DNA of 34,728 nucleotides from Pseudomonadota bacterium (GCA_030538085.1 JAUNUR010000028.1:1-34728), one strand, 5' to 3'. Counted from the first letter of the stretch, positions 1 to 7,844 are shown. The notes: a model not told the origin generated them from the sequence alone. Program-made: numbers and translations.

Positions 1-145
1 TCATTGCGGCGAAGGCCGCAATCCATGGGGCGTCACCTTGACACGGTATTGACCCACAGACACCGTGTGGATTGCGGCCTTCGCCGCAATGACGGGATAA
101 AGTGAAGGCATTACATAGGCTTTTCCTGAATTACGAAACTCTCTC
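1..145. repeat. Palindromic dispersed repeat, copy A (cut by window edge)
   Basis: Two 25-bp arms at 1-25 and 68-92 are inverted copies of each other, and each arm is itself a hairpin (ATTGCGGC, GAAG loop, GCCGCAAT). They are followed by the tail ending near 145 in GAATTACGAAACTCTCAA. The same core and tail occur at 32202-32347 and, in inverse orientation, at 7572-7779. The left end lies outside the window. No gene is seen between this element and 271. The double-hairpin layout resembles BIME/REP elements, and the tail matches one end of the terminal-inverted-repeat family described in the findings. Confidence 0.85.
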
Positions 146-270
146 AAGAAAACGTTTTGTAAGTCATTGATTTTTCTTCAGGTGCACCGGCCCTGCTGAC
201 AGGGTTGGGGCGCTTAATAATCGGTCTTGCTTCAGAATAGGCGTTTCGCTACGCGCATCGGAGACTTGTC

Positions 271-504
271 ATGACATCGTTGGACCGCATCACCCAAAGC
301 CCTGATGTGATGGGTGGCAAGGTGTGCATCCGTGGGATGCGCGTGACGGTGGGCATGCTCGTTGGACAGATCGGCGCCGGTCGCAGCATCGACGCGGTGC
401 TGAGCGACTACCCGTATCTTGAGCGAGAAGATGTTCTGCAAGCGCTGCGTTATGCCGCGTGGCGTGCGGAAGAACGCAAGGTGCCGCTGGCGGTGAACGG
501 ATGA
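271..504 (+). CDS. DUF433 family antitoxin-like protein
   Basis: This 77-residue protein has the typical DUF433 layout: an N-terminal stretch with a conserved GGKVCIRGMRVTV motif (residues about 15-27), followed by a helical half containing SDYPYLEREDVLQALRYA. DUF433 proteins are usually small helix-turn-helix-like antitoxins encoded just upstream of a DUF5615 (PIN-like, Mut7-C related) toxin. That layout holds here: the stop codon overlaps an ATG (ATGA, 501-504) that opens a DUF5615-like reading frame. The start is supported by GGAG eight bases upstream. The partner toxin is broken (see next entry), so this is probably an orphan antitoxin. It lies in a repeat-rich region with relic genes. 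Confidence 0.8.
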   Translation: MTSLDRITQSPDVMGGKVCIRGMRVTVGMLVGQIGAGRSIDAVLSDYPYLEREDVLQALRYAAWRAEERKVPLAVNG

Positions 505-632
505 CGTTCGTGGTCGACATGAACCTGTCGCCGCGCTGGGTTCAAACCTTGCGGGATGCGGGATGCGGGATGCGGGAATCGAGGCCATCCATTGGCATGC
601 GCCTGCTGCCTTTGGCCCGGCGTGGTGGTTGA
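501..632 (+). pseudogene. DUF5615 PIN-like toxin remnant, frameshifted and truncated
   Basis: Translation from the ATG at 501 begins MTFVVDMNLSPRWVQTLRDA, which is the characteristic start of DUF5615 proteins (acidic residue at position 6, then N/L-S-P). At 551-577 the unit GCGGGAT occurs three times in tandem followed by GCGGGA. If two units (14 bp) are removed, the frame continues as RDAGIEAIHWHA, as expected of the family, until a stop at 638-640. With them, translation drifts and stops at 632. Even the repaired frame lacks most of the usual length of about 110 residues, so the gene is both frameshifted and 3'-truncated. Translational overlap with the DUF433 gene is preserved. Confidence 0.7.
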
Positions 633-810
633 ATGGGTGATTTGCATGGGGCTCAGTCCGTCGGCTGGGTTAGCGCAGCAATGCCTAGCCGTCGGCGCGT
701 GCAAGGCTGGGTTTCGCGGCGCTTTACCCAGTCTACGGATTTATTAAGTGAAATCGGCCTTTGGCCCTAGTGCATAGGGTGTAACCAGCTACTTTTTTTG
801 GAGCAATTTC

Positions 811-1389
811 ATGACCAGGACGACCAAGCCGACCCGCACCTTAACCGCCAGCGCAACGCGCCGCGCTGCATCCGCCCCGTGCTCGGGCATGGAACCAGCG
901 GCATGCTTTGCGAAAGGCACGCTGGTGCATACCAAGGATGGGCATAAACCCATCGAGCAAATCCAGATGGGCGATTGGGTGCTGTCCAAGCCGGAGAATG
1001 GCGGGGAGCAAGCTGACAAGCGAGTGGTCAAGACGTTTGTGCAGCCTCTGGACCGTATCGTTGGACTCGTGTACACGTTGCCTGGGCAGGACCTAGAAGA
1101 TTTGATTCAAAAGGGGCAGGGAATCAAGACGGCTTTTGTGAATACCACTTTGAACCATCCCGTTTGGACAAAGGAGGAGGGCTGGATCACTCCCGCTCAT
1201 ATACAGCCTAACGGAATGGGAGCATTCCACTTTGAAGCGAGCACTGGCGTTGAGATTGAGTTCTGGGCTGTCGAGAACATCTATCGCTCCGAGTATCCGG
1301 ACGTGGGTTGGACGTCCAAGCGCTGGCCGGAAGATCTGAGAGCGAGGGGGACTCTGTGGAACTATGACCAGCATCAACAAGTCGCGTGA
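811..1389 (+). CDS. Hint (hedgehog/intein) domain fragment of a polymorphic toxin
   Basis: This is a 192-residue reading frame. After a low-complexity Thr/Ala/Arg leader, residues 31-60 read ACFAKGTLVHTKDGHKPIEQ and onward, the opening block of a pretoxin Hint domain, with Cys32 as the expected autoprocessing nucleophile. A second conserved block, TTLNHPVW (112-119), is the intein B-block. Such domains normally sit inside large secreted Rhs or filamentous-haemagglutinin toxins and release the C-terminal toxin. Here the domain stands alone, with GGAG upstream of the ATG, and lacks its last block, which is found in a different frame at 1364-1543. It is most likely a decayed relic of a larger toxin locus. 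Expression as a short protein cannot be excluded. Confidence 0.75.
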   Translation: MTRTTKPTRTLTASATRRAASAPCSGMEPAACFAKGTLVHTKDGHKPIEQIQMGDWVLSKPENGGEQADKRVVKTFVQPLDRIVGLVYTLPGQDLEDLIQKGQGIKTAFVNTTLNHPVWTKEEGWITPAHIQPNGMGAFHFEASTGVEIEFWAVENIYRSEYPDVGWTSKRWPEDLRARGTLWNYDQHQQVA

Positions 1390-1543
1390 TGACGCGGTCG
1401 CCCTAGAGGCGATCCGTTGGGAAGAACACCCCGATCCGTACTTTGAAGCTCCGGTCTACAACCTGGAAGTAGAAGACTTCCACACCTACTATGTGGGCGA
1501 ACACGGTATCTGGGTACGCGGCCACAAGGGCGGCAGCCCATAA
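1364..1543 (+). pseudogene. C-terminal Hint block, frame-shifted from the upstream fragment
   Basis: Frame 2 from the ATG at 1364 encodes a short peptide that ends YNLEVEDFHTYYVGEHGIWV followed by RGHKGGSP and a stop. This is the highly recognisable terminal block of Hint domains of bacterial polymorphic toxins, where the usual end is WVHN. It overlaps the end of the preceding fragment (811-1389) in another frame, so a single frameshift near 1364-1389 separates two halves of one ancestral domain. No toxin domain follows. Confidence 0.75.
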
Positions 1544-1577
1544 GCTTGGTAGCGCGCAACGAAATACAGCGTACGGG

Positions 1578-1628
1578 CTGGCCGACCTGGCCAAGGGCGG
1601 CTTCGATCCGGTGTTCGGCGCGCGGCCA
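1578..1628 (+). pseudogene. Short ClpB-like C-terminal fragment
   Basis: In frame 3 the sequence reads LADLAKGGFDPVFGARP, which resembles the conserved segment in the C-terminal D2-small domain of ClpB/HSP100 unfoldases (commonly GFDPVFGARPLKRAIQ). Only about 17 residues match before the similarity stops. No start codon or remaining gene is present. It could be a recombination scar or a chance match. Confidence 0.4.
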
Positions 1629-1640
1629 ATTGGGATGAGC

Positions 1641-3611
1641 CTACGCTGGCCTGGTGCGATAAAACCGTAGCGCGTGCTCGGTGGCTTCGCGCGCGCCCTG
1701 CGCCAGCACGCCGCGCTTGATCTTGCCGACCACGTGCATCTCGCACGGCTTGCAGTCGAAGCGCAGGGTGAGCTTTTCCTTGCCGTTCACCAATTGCAAC
1801 GGCTCGGCCTTCACCGTGCCCTTGACGCCGATCACGCCCTTGGCCTGCTTGGGGCACAGGCTGAGCGAGTAGCGCACGCAGTGCTTGGTGATCATCAGGC
1901 TGACTTCGCCTTCTTCCTCGTGGCTTTCGTAGGCTGCATCGATCACCTTCACGCCGTGCTTCGCATAAAAGTCGCGCGCGGCGTGGTTGAACACGTTCGC
2001 CAGATAGGTGAGCGAGTCTTCGGGGTAGGGCGTGGGCGGCTGCACCGGCACGGCGCGCGGCAGGCGCTGCCAGGCTGCCGCACGGGTGGCCTCCAGCGCG
2101 GCCATGGCATCGCGCCGCAGCGCGTTGGCCACGCTGGCGGGCACGAACCAAGGGCGGGGCAGATCGAGCGCGATGTCGATGGGCGTGAAGATGGTTTCAC
2201 CCAGCTTGGCGAGCGATTCGCGCAGCTTGGCGGCATTGCTGGCTGCATCTTTGGGAGCGGCGTGCGCAAGCTGGACCTGCGCTAAAGTCGTGTGACCATC
2301 CTCATCGGTCGCTGAAAGCTGTAGGCCATCGGCGGTTTCCGACAGTTTGAGCCACACGCCGATGCGCCGGTCGGCAGACTTCTTTTCCAGCGTGCGCGCC
2401 CAGTCCATGCTGCGGTTGCGGTTGATCACGGTGCCTTTGCGCAGGTCGTGCAGTTGCGCCATCGGGTCCTTGGGGAACACGCGCCAGGCGCCATCGCCCA
2501 AGCTCTCCACGCGGTTGGTCTGCGCGCCGACCAGTTCCTTCTGCTGGTCGAAATAGCACAGGCCGTCGCCGTTCGACAGTTGCAGCGCCGCATCGTCGGC
2601 CATCAGCTCGAAGTGGTCCTTGCCCACGCGGGTGACGAAGCCGATGGGCTGGCCGGGGTTCTTGGGCGTGTCGAAGGCGCCGATGTCTTCTTTCCGGCCA
2701 TTGACAAAGTAGTCGGTGAACTCGCGGTTGAAGTTCTGCTCGGGGTCGGGCGCGAAGGTGAAACTGCAGCGGCCCGACGAGCCGCGCGCCAGTTCGGGCC
2801 GCTCTTCCAGAATCTCGTCGAACAGGCGGCGGTAGTGGGCGGTGATGTTCTTCACGTAGCCCATGTCCTTGTAGCGGCCCTCGATCTTGAAGCTGCGCAC
2901 GCCGGCGTCGATGAGCGGTCGCAGGTTCAGGCTCTGGTTGTTGTCCTTCATGCTCAGCACGTGCGCGTCGTGGGCGACGAAGCGGCCTTGCGCATCCAGC
3001 ACCTGATAGGGCAGGCGGCAGGCCTGCGAGCAGTCGCCGCGGTTGGCGCTGCGGCCGGTGTGGGCATGGCTGATGTAGCACTGGCCGCTGTAGGCCACGC
3101 ACAGCGCGCCGTGGATGAAGAATTCCAGCGTGCAGCGGTCGGGGTCGGTAGCAGCACGCACGGCGGTGATTTCTTGCAAATCGAGTTCGCGCGCGAGCAC
3201 GATCTGGCTCAGGCCCGCGTCCTGCAGAAAGCGCGCCTTCTCGGGTGTGCGGATGTCGGTCTGCGTGCTGGCGTGCAGTTGCAGGGGCGGCAGGTCCAAC
3301 TCGAGCAGGCCCATGTCCTGGATGATGAGCGCGTCGGCACCGGCTTCGTACAGTTGCCAGGCCAGTTGGCGCGCGGGCTTCAGTTCGTCGTCGCGCAGGA
3401 TGGTGTTGAGCGTGACGAAGATGCGCGCGTCGAAACGGTGCGCGTGGCGCGTCAGGCGCTCGATGTCGGCCAGCGCATTGCCCGCGCCGGCGCGGGCGCC
3501 AAAGCCGGGGCCGCCGATGTAGACGGCGTCGGCGCCGTGGTTGACGGCCTCAATGCCGATGTCGGCGTCGCGCGCGGGGCTGAGCAGTTCAAGCTGGTGG
3601 GGCGGGGGCAT
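1641..3611 (-). CDS. rlhA: U32 peptidase-family 23S rRNA hydroxylase, RlhA-like
   Basis: This 656-residue protein belongs to the U32 family. It begins with the conserved LELLSPARDADIGIEAVNHG and DAVYIGG segment, continues through a TIM-barrel-like half, and carries the four-cysteine signature: ALCVAYSGQC then GDCSQAC (Cys171, 178, 194, 198). Family members RlhA and TrhP hydroxylate 23S rRNA C2501 or tRNA wobble uridine, probably with iron-sulfur help and a prephenate-derived oxygen route. The length, with a long C-terminal part containing two more cysteine pairs (CVRYSLSLC and CKPC), matches E. coli RlhA (about 650) rather than the shorter TrhP (about 450). The longest frame begins at a TTG at 3629; the ATG at 3611 fits the family start better. 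It is transcribed away from AsmA across a REP palindrome. Confidence 0.85.
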   Translation of the reverse strand: MPPPHQLELLSPARDADIGIEAVNHGADAVYIGGPGFGARAGAGNALADIERLTRHAHRFDARIFVTLNTILRDDELKPARQLAWQLYEAGADALIIQDMGLLELDLPPLQLHASTQTDIRTPEKARFLQDAGLSQIVLARELDLQEITAVRAATDPDRCTLEFFIHGALCVAYSGQCYISHAHTGRSANRGDCSQACRLPYQVLDAQGRFVAHDAHVLSMKDNNQSLNLRPLIDAGVRSFKIEGRYKDMGYVKNITAHYRRLFDEILEERPELARGSSGRCSFTFAPDPEQNFNREFTDYFVNGRKEDIGAFDTPKNPGQPIGFVTRVGKDHFELMADDAALQLSNGDGLCYFDQQKELVGAQTNRVESLGDGAWRVFPKDPMAQLHDLRKGTVINRNRSMDWARTLEKKSADRRIGVWLKLSETADGLQLSATDEDGHTTLAQVQLAHAAPKDAASNAAKLRESLAKLGETIFTPIDIALDLPRPWFVPASVANALRRDAMAALEATRAAAWQRLPRAVPVQPPTPYPEDSLTYLANVFNHAARDFYAKHGVKVIDAAYESHEEEGEVSLMITKHCVRYSLSLCPKQAKGVIGVKGTVKAEPLQLVNGKEKLTLRFDCKPCEMHVVGKIKRGVLAQGAREATEHALRFYRTRPA

Positions 3612-3767
3612 CGGGCGATTATCTTTCAAATCGGCCTGTTGCGCCCGCTGGCAAAGCGGCAGAAGCTATGCAAATGATAGCGATTCATCTTTATCCAGGA
3701 TAAAAAGAGCTTGCTTATCAACGAGTTTCAGAGCGTGCAAGCATGCACGCGGTTTTCCATCGTTTTT

Positions 3768-3843
3768 TGTGGGAGCGGGCTTGCCCGCGATAAGCCTTGG
3801 CTTAGGGCGAAACGCTGCCATCGCGGCCAAGGCCGCTCCCACA
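3768..3843. repeat. REP-type palindrome between asmA-like and rlhA genes
   Basis: The segment begins TGTGGGAGCGG and ends CCGCTCCCACA, with inner arms GGCTTGCCCGCGA and TCGCGGCCAAGGCC. The design resembles the REP sequences known from Pseudomonas genomes (GTGGGAGCGGGCTTGCCCGCGA). It lies just downstream of the AsmA-family gene on the minus strand and could stabilise its mRNA 3' end or attenuate read-through. There is no T-run on that strand, so it is not a standard intrinsic terminator. Confidence 0.85.
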
Positions 3844-3859
3844 CAAAGAGGTGTGGCCC

Positions 3860-6034
3860 TCAGCGTGCCGGGTCACTGCCCGAAAACTCGCCAGCGGCGG
3901 GCCTGGGCGCGGCATGGGGCGCATTGGCCGCCGGGCTGGCCGATGCGGCCACCGCTGGCCGGCCCGCCTTGGGCGGGCGCGTGGCCTTGGCCAGCAGCGG
4001 CGCGCAGCTTTCGTTGTCCTCGGCGCCCGGCACGGTGATGGGTACCAGCACCAGCGCGCCCGGCGCCGCCGTCAGCGCCGCCAGGGCCGCCGTGGCGCGG
4101 GCAATCAATGGCCCCGGCTGAACCCCCACGCGCGGCTTGGCGAATGGTCCGCGTATTTCCAGTGGCGTGCGCAGTGAGAACAGTTTCAGGTCGTAGGCCT
4201 TGGGGTCGATGTCGATATCGAACACTTCTTGGCGCATGTCGGCGGTGCCGGTGGCTTCGATCAGGGCCTCGTCGGTGTTGACCTTCACGTTTTGCAGATA
4301 GGCCACGCCGTCGCGCACCGGCAGGTCGGCGATGGCGCAGCGCAGGCGCACTTCCTTGTCGCGGCCAAACAGCTTGGAAACAATCACGCTGCCCAGGTTC
4401 AGGCCCGCCAAGTCCAGCAGTTGCTGGCTCATCACGCCGTCACGCACGTAAAGCCGGGCTTCACCCTGGGCGGAGGCCAGCATCCGCGCGACCGATGAGC
4501 CCTGGCCGTCCAGCGCCACGCCGCCATCCACGTGGCCCAGGCTTTTCTTCATCAGTTCGATCTCCGGGAACAGCGCCGACAGCTGCAGGCCCTTCACGTC
4601 GCCACGCAGCGAGACCTGCATGGGCTGCACACGCGAATTCATGCGCACCTGCGTCTTGAAGCGCCCGTTGGCAACGCCGAAATCCAGCGGATTCAGCGTG
4701 AGCTGCGCGTCTTCCATTACGGCATGAACCTTCAGGCTGTCCAGCGGCACGGCCTTGGGGCGCTCGATGCGCTGGCCGGTGTAGTGCAGGTCCAGATCCA
4801 TCTTGCGCCAGCGCGAGGTGTCGAAGGGATCATCGGGCAGCACCTTGCCGGGGCGCTGTGTTTGCCCCGGCTTGTCCGCATGGGCGCCCACCACCGGCCC
4901 CAGGTCTTCCAGGCGCAGCAGCCTGGAACGCATGGCGCCCTCCAGGCGGGGGCGTGGCTTGCCCGAGGTGTAGGTCACGTCTCCGGCCAGATCGCTGCCG
5001 CCCACCACGCCCTTGAAGCCGCTGTAGCGCCACACGGCCTGATCCGGCTTGAGCGTGCCGATGAGGTGCCCTTGGGTGCGAAACGGTGGCGTGTTGGGCA
5101 ACACGATGCCGGTGAGCGCATACAGGTCGGCCAGGCTGCCGCCTTTGAGCGTGACCTGAAAATCCACGCCCGACAATTGGCGCGGGTTGCTCAGCGTGCC
5201 CTCGGCCGTCGCGCCCAGGCGGCCGGCGCGGGCGTCGAGCTTGAGCGGAAATTCCAGCTGCGTCTGTCGCAGCGTCAGCAACTGCCCCGCCTTGCCGCTG
5301 CCGCGCACCTCGGCCTTGCCGTGCCAGCCCGAGAACTGAAAGCCGATGCCATAGCGGCCATCCTCGGTCTGGTCGGCTGGCAGCGTGTCGAGCGTGCTGG
5401 ACACGCTCAGATGGCGCATGGCGTTTTCATAACTCAATTGCCCCTTGCTCAGCAGCAAGCGGTCCAGGCTCACGCTCCAGCGGCCATCGGCTTCGTCCGG
5501 CTGGCGGCGGAAATCGAAAGTCCAGTTGTTGTGTTCGTTGTCGGCGCGCTCCAGGCGCACATCGGGCTCGGTCAATGCCACGTGGCCCAGCTCGATCCTG
5601 CGCGCCAGCAGTGGCAGCAGGGCGATGTCGGCCGATGCTCTGCCGATGTGGGCGAAGTGCGGCCCCTTGGCGGCGAAGCCCGCCGGGTTGCCAATCAGCA
5701 CGTCGCTGGCATGAATGACCGGCGTGGGCACCCAGCGGCGCCACCCGTTTTCCTGCTGGCGGGGCCATTGCCAGTTCAGCGCCAGCGGGCCGCGAATGGC
5801 GAAATCACGCCCCATGGCCGTGCCGACCTTTTCTGAAACCCAGTCACGCGACCGGTTCCAGTCGTTCCAGGTCAGCCACGTCAACAGGGCCGCCACCGCC
5901 AGCAGCAAGGCCGCCAAAATGCCGGCCAGCCAGCGCCAGGGCGATGTTCGCCAGGAAGGGGCGGAGTCAGACTTGGAAAGTCGGGAGTCAGTGAAATGCA
6001 TGGGCAAAATGTTCTGCTCGGTCTTAACGGTCAT
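3860..6034 (-). CDS. AsmA family protein
   Basis: This is a large envelope protein of about 724 residues. A single N-terminal membrane anchor (WLAGILAALLLAVAALLTWL) is followed by an extended periplasmic part typical of AsmA-like proteins. Features include RDFAIRGPLALNW near the N-terminus, the HASDVLIGNP segment, and a C-terminal region reading IDPKAYDLKLFSLRTPLEIR and GPFAKPRVGVQPG, the family hallmark. AsmA-like proteins are bridge-like repeat proteins linked to phospholipid transport and outer-membrane assembly. The tail after residue about 670 is Ala/Pro-rich and probably disordered. Start choice is uncertain: TTG at 6052, ATG at 6034 and ATG at 6001 are all in frame, and none has a strong ribosome-binding site; all keep the membrane anchor. 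Confidence 0.85.
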   Translation of the reverse strand: MTVKTEQNILPMHFTDSRLSKSDSAPSWRTSPWRWLAGILAALLLAVAALLTWLTWNDWNRSRDWVSEKVGTAMGRDFAIRGPLALNWQWPRQQENGWRRWVPTPVIHASDVLIGNPAGFAAKGPHFAHIGRASADIALLPLLARRIELGHVALTEPDVRLERADNEHNNWTFDFRRQPDEADGRWSVSLDRLLLSKGQLSYENAMRHLSVSSTLDTLPADQTEDGRYGIGFQFSGWHGKAEVRGSGKAGQLLTLRQTQLEFPLKLDARAGRLGATAEGTLSNPRQLSGVDFQVTLKGGSLADLYALTGIVLPNTPPFRTQGHLIGTLKPDQAVWRYSGFKGVVGGSDLAGDVTYTSGKPRPRLEGAMRSRLLRLEDLGPVVGAHADKPGQTQRPGKVLPDDPFDTSRWRKMDLDLHYTGQRIERPKAVPLDSLKVHAVMEDAQLTLNPLDFGVANGRFKTQVRMNSRVQPMQVSLRGDVKGLQLSALFPEIELMKKSLGHVDGGVALDGQGSSVARMLASAQGEARLYVRDGVMSQQLLDLAGLNLGSVIVSKLFGRDKEVRLRCAIADLPVRDGVAYLQNVKVNTDEALIEATGTADMRQEVFDIDIDPKAYDLKLFSLRTPLEIRGPFAKPRVGVQPGPLIARATAALAALTAAPGALVLVPITVPGAEDNESCAPLLAKATRPPKAGRPAVAASASPAANAPHAAPRPAAGEFSGSDPAR

Positions 6035-6248
6035 CGACGCGGGCAGGGCCAACAGGCCGGATCGGTCGATGCTAGTCAGGCCAAGGGCCGATGTGTGGCC
6101 GACATTCGCGCTTTGGCCGTCTTCCTACAACACCTTGCGCCAAACGGCCGCGGCGCCCATCCGCGTGTCTGACAAGACCACTGGTTTCTGCCGCTGCCAT
6201 GGCTGTCAAGTGATATTCTGTGGCCTGAACAAAAAACGATAAAAATTG

Positions 6249-6836
6249 ATGGAAACCAACCATTCCCCCAACCAGATCCGCGCCGTTTACAACGATCGAA
6301 CGATCAGGGTTTATCAGGCTTATTCCGACCCCATTGCCGACAGCGCATTGGCCCGGCAGACCTTTATTTCCCCTCCGTTCAAAATGGAGCGCATGACCTG
6401 GATAAAGCCATCGTTCTTATGGATGATGTACCGCGCGGGCTGGGGTTTGAAAGACGATGGCCAAAAGCGAATCTTGGCCATTGACATCAGCCATGAAGGC
6501 TTTGAATGGGCATTGGCGCACAGTTGCCCCAGTCGCGCGCCACAAGGCATGAACAAAGAGGATTGGCAGCAACTCAAGCATGCTTCGCCGGTGCGCATCC
6601 AGTGGGATCCAGAAAGGGACTGGTTGCTTGAGCCATTGCCCCATAGGACCATACAAATTGGCTTGAGCGGTGAGGCGGTGCAAAGATATGCCAATGATTG
6701 GATCACGAGCATTGAAGAAGTGACCCCATTGGCTCATAAAATCAGATCGGCCGTAGATCAAAAAAATCTTGATCTTGCAAAATCACTTTTGCCTGAAGAA
6801 AAGATTTATTTTTCAAAAACTGGCGTAGCGGATTAA
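6249..6836 (+). CDS. DUF4291 domain-containing protein
   Basis: This 195-residue protein matches the DUF4291 family. Its conserved block comprises IRVYQAYSDPIADSAL (residues 19-34) and FKMERMTWIKPSFLWMMYR (44-62), and a later block contains VRIQWDPERD. The molecular function of the family is not established to my knowledge. The ATG at 6249 is chosen over the TTG at 6246. The gene is noticeably richer in A/T than its neighbours, especially near its 3' end, suggesting recent acquisition. It ends 27 bases before kptA, and the two are probably co-transcribed, which hints at a role connected with RNA or NAD chemistry. That link is inference from position only. Confidence 0.85.
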   Translation: METNHSPNQIRAVYNDRTIRVYQAYSDPIADSALARQTFISPPFKMERMTWIKPSFLWMMYRAGWGLKDDGQKRILAIDISHEGFEWALAHSCPSRAPQGMNKEDWQQLKHASPVRIQWDPERDWLLEPLPHRTIQIGLSGEAVQRYANDWITSIEEVTPLAHKIRSAVDQKNLDLAKSLLPEEKIYFSKTGVAD

Positions 6837-6863
6837 AAAATATCCAGCCACATTGGACATACC

Positions 6864-7409
6864 ATGAATAAGCAACTGGTGGAAAGCAGCAAATTCCTGA
6901 GCTACGTTCTTCGTCATGAGCCTCAAGCTATCGGCTTGCAGCTGGATCGTGAAGGCTGGGCCAATATCAACGAGTTGATTGCCTGTGCTCAACAGTCTGG
7001 CCGCAAGCTGGACAGTGCGCTGATTACCGAGGTGGTTTCAACCAACGACAAGAAACGGTTTGCAATCTCGGAAGATGGCCTGCGCATTCGTGCGGTGCAA
7101 GGGCATTCGACGGGTTCAGTCGCCATCTCGCATGTGGAGAAGGTGCCACCTGAAATTCTTTACCACGGCACGGCCACGCGATTTCTGGATTCAATCCTGC
7201 GCGAAGGGTTGAAGCCTGGCTCACGCCAACATGTCCATTTGTCCGAAAATGTCGAAACGGCCAAGTCTGTTGGGCAGCGCTATGGCAAACCCGTGGTGCT
7301 CAAAATCGAAGCCTTGCGGATGCACCAGCAGGGCTTTAAGTTTTTTCAGGCGGACAATGGTGTTTGGCTTGTAGAGCGAGTGCCAGAGAAGTTCTTGATT
7401 TCGGAGTAA
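6864..7409 (+). CDS. kptA: RNA 2'-phosphotransferase, Tpt1/KptA family
   Basis: Tpt1/KptA enzymes remove an internal RNA 2'-phosphate using NAD+, forming ADP-ribose 1'',2''-cyclic phosphate. This 181-residue protein has the full set of landmarks: FLSYVLRH (Arg17-His18), NDKKRF (Arg65), the ILYHGT NAD-binding motif (His101-Gly102-Thr103) and PGSRQHVHLS (Arg121), which correspond to the Arg-His-Arg-Arg catalytic set of characterised Tpt1 enzymes. The N-terminal winged-helix lobe and C-terminal ADP-ribosyltransferase lobe are both complete, so it should be active. Bacteria lack the tRNA-splicing reaction that yields the eukaryotic substrate, so its physiological target is unclear. It follows a DUF4291 gene by 27 bases. 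Confidence 0.93.
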   Translation: MNKQLVESSKFLSYVLRHEPQAIGLQLDREGWANINELIACAQQSGRKLDSALITEVVSTNDKKRFAISEDGLRIRAVQGHSTGSVAISHVEKVPPEILYHGTATRFLDSILREGLKPGSRQHVHLSENVETAKSVGQRYGKPVVLKIEALRMHQQGFKFFQADNGVWLVERVPEKFLISE

Positions 7410-7454
7410 TGGCAGGGTGGAGCCGGCTTCTGTTCTCTGCATTTATCTGATTCC

Positions 7455-7493
7455 AATTTCAGATCAAGGCTCCCATAAGCCTTATCTGAGATT
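7455..7493 (+). terminator. Imperfect hairpin downstream of kptA, possible terminator
   Basis: The arms AATTTCAGAT and AAGGCT (7455-7471) pair with AGCCTT and ATCTGAGATT (7478-7493), with one bulged C, one G-U pair and a six-base loop. It lies 46 bases after the kptA stop. The following tract is only weakly T-rich, so termination is plausible but unproven. The left arm resembles sequence next to the repeat elements at 13378 and 17664, so it may instead belong to a repeat. The rest of 7410-7571 shows no gene. Confidence 0.45.
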
Positions 7494-7571
7494 TCTTGAT
7501 AATCAAGAAGCTGTGAAAGTCAGTGCTCATGCCAGTTGTCCAAGGATGACGAGCGGTCAACTGCCGTTTTC

Positions 7572-7779
7572 ATTGAGAATTTCGTGATTCAGGACAAGCC
7601 TATGTCATGCCTTCACATCATCCCGTCATTGCGGCGAAGGCCGCAATCCACACGGTGCCCGTGGGGCAACACCGTGTCAAGGTGACGCTCCATGGATTGC
7701 GGCCTTCGCCGCAATGACGAGGGGATGTGAGGGGGTTTTTCTGATGGCCCGCGCTGGCGTGATTTTTGAAAATCTCAAT
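7572..7779. repeat. MITE-like element, copy B, with terminal inverted repeats and palindromic core
   Basis: The left end (ATTGAGAATTTCGTGATTCAGGACA) and right end (GCGTGATTTTTGAAAATCTCAAT) are imperfect inverted repeats of about 25 bp. The interior holds the same double hairpin as copy A, in opposite orientation: TCATTGCGGCGAAGG... near 7626 and its inverse at about 7693-7717. This is the most complete copy, 208 bp. It carries no protein gene, so any mobility would need a transposase from elsewhere. It sits between convergently transcribed kptA and ppiC-like genes. Confidence 0.75.
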
Positions 7780-7844
7780 AGGTTGAAGTGGAAATGGCGT
7801 GACGATTCTCTTTGCTGGAGCGGTAAAGGCCGTGCAGCCAAGAC

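Noticed and set aside
68-92. Hairpins of copies A-C as rho-independent terminators
   Set aside because: The stems are strong, but no T-run follows on either strand, and the same units recur in both orientations, so a repeat is the better explanation.
196-221. Sigma-70-like promoter (CTGACA and TAATAA) before the DUF433 gene
   Set aside because: Spacing of about 13 bases is too short and the boxes are weak matches.
232-588. Minus-strand frame opposite the DUF433 gene
   Set aside because: Low-complexity His/Arg composition, no recognisable family, and it overlaps a conserved plus-strand antitoxin.
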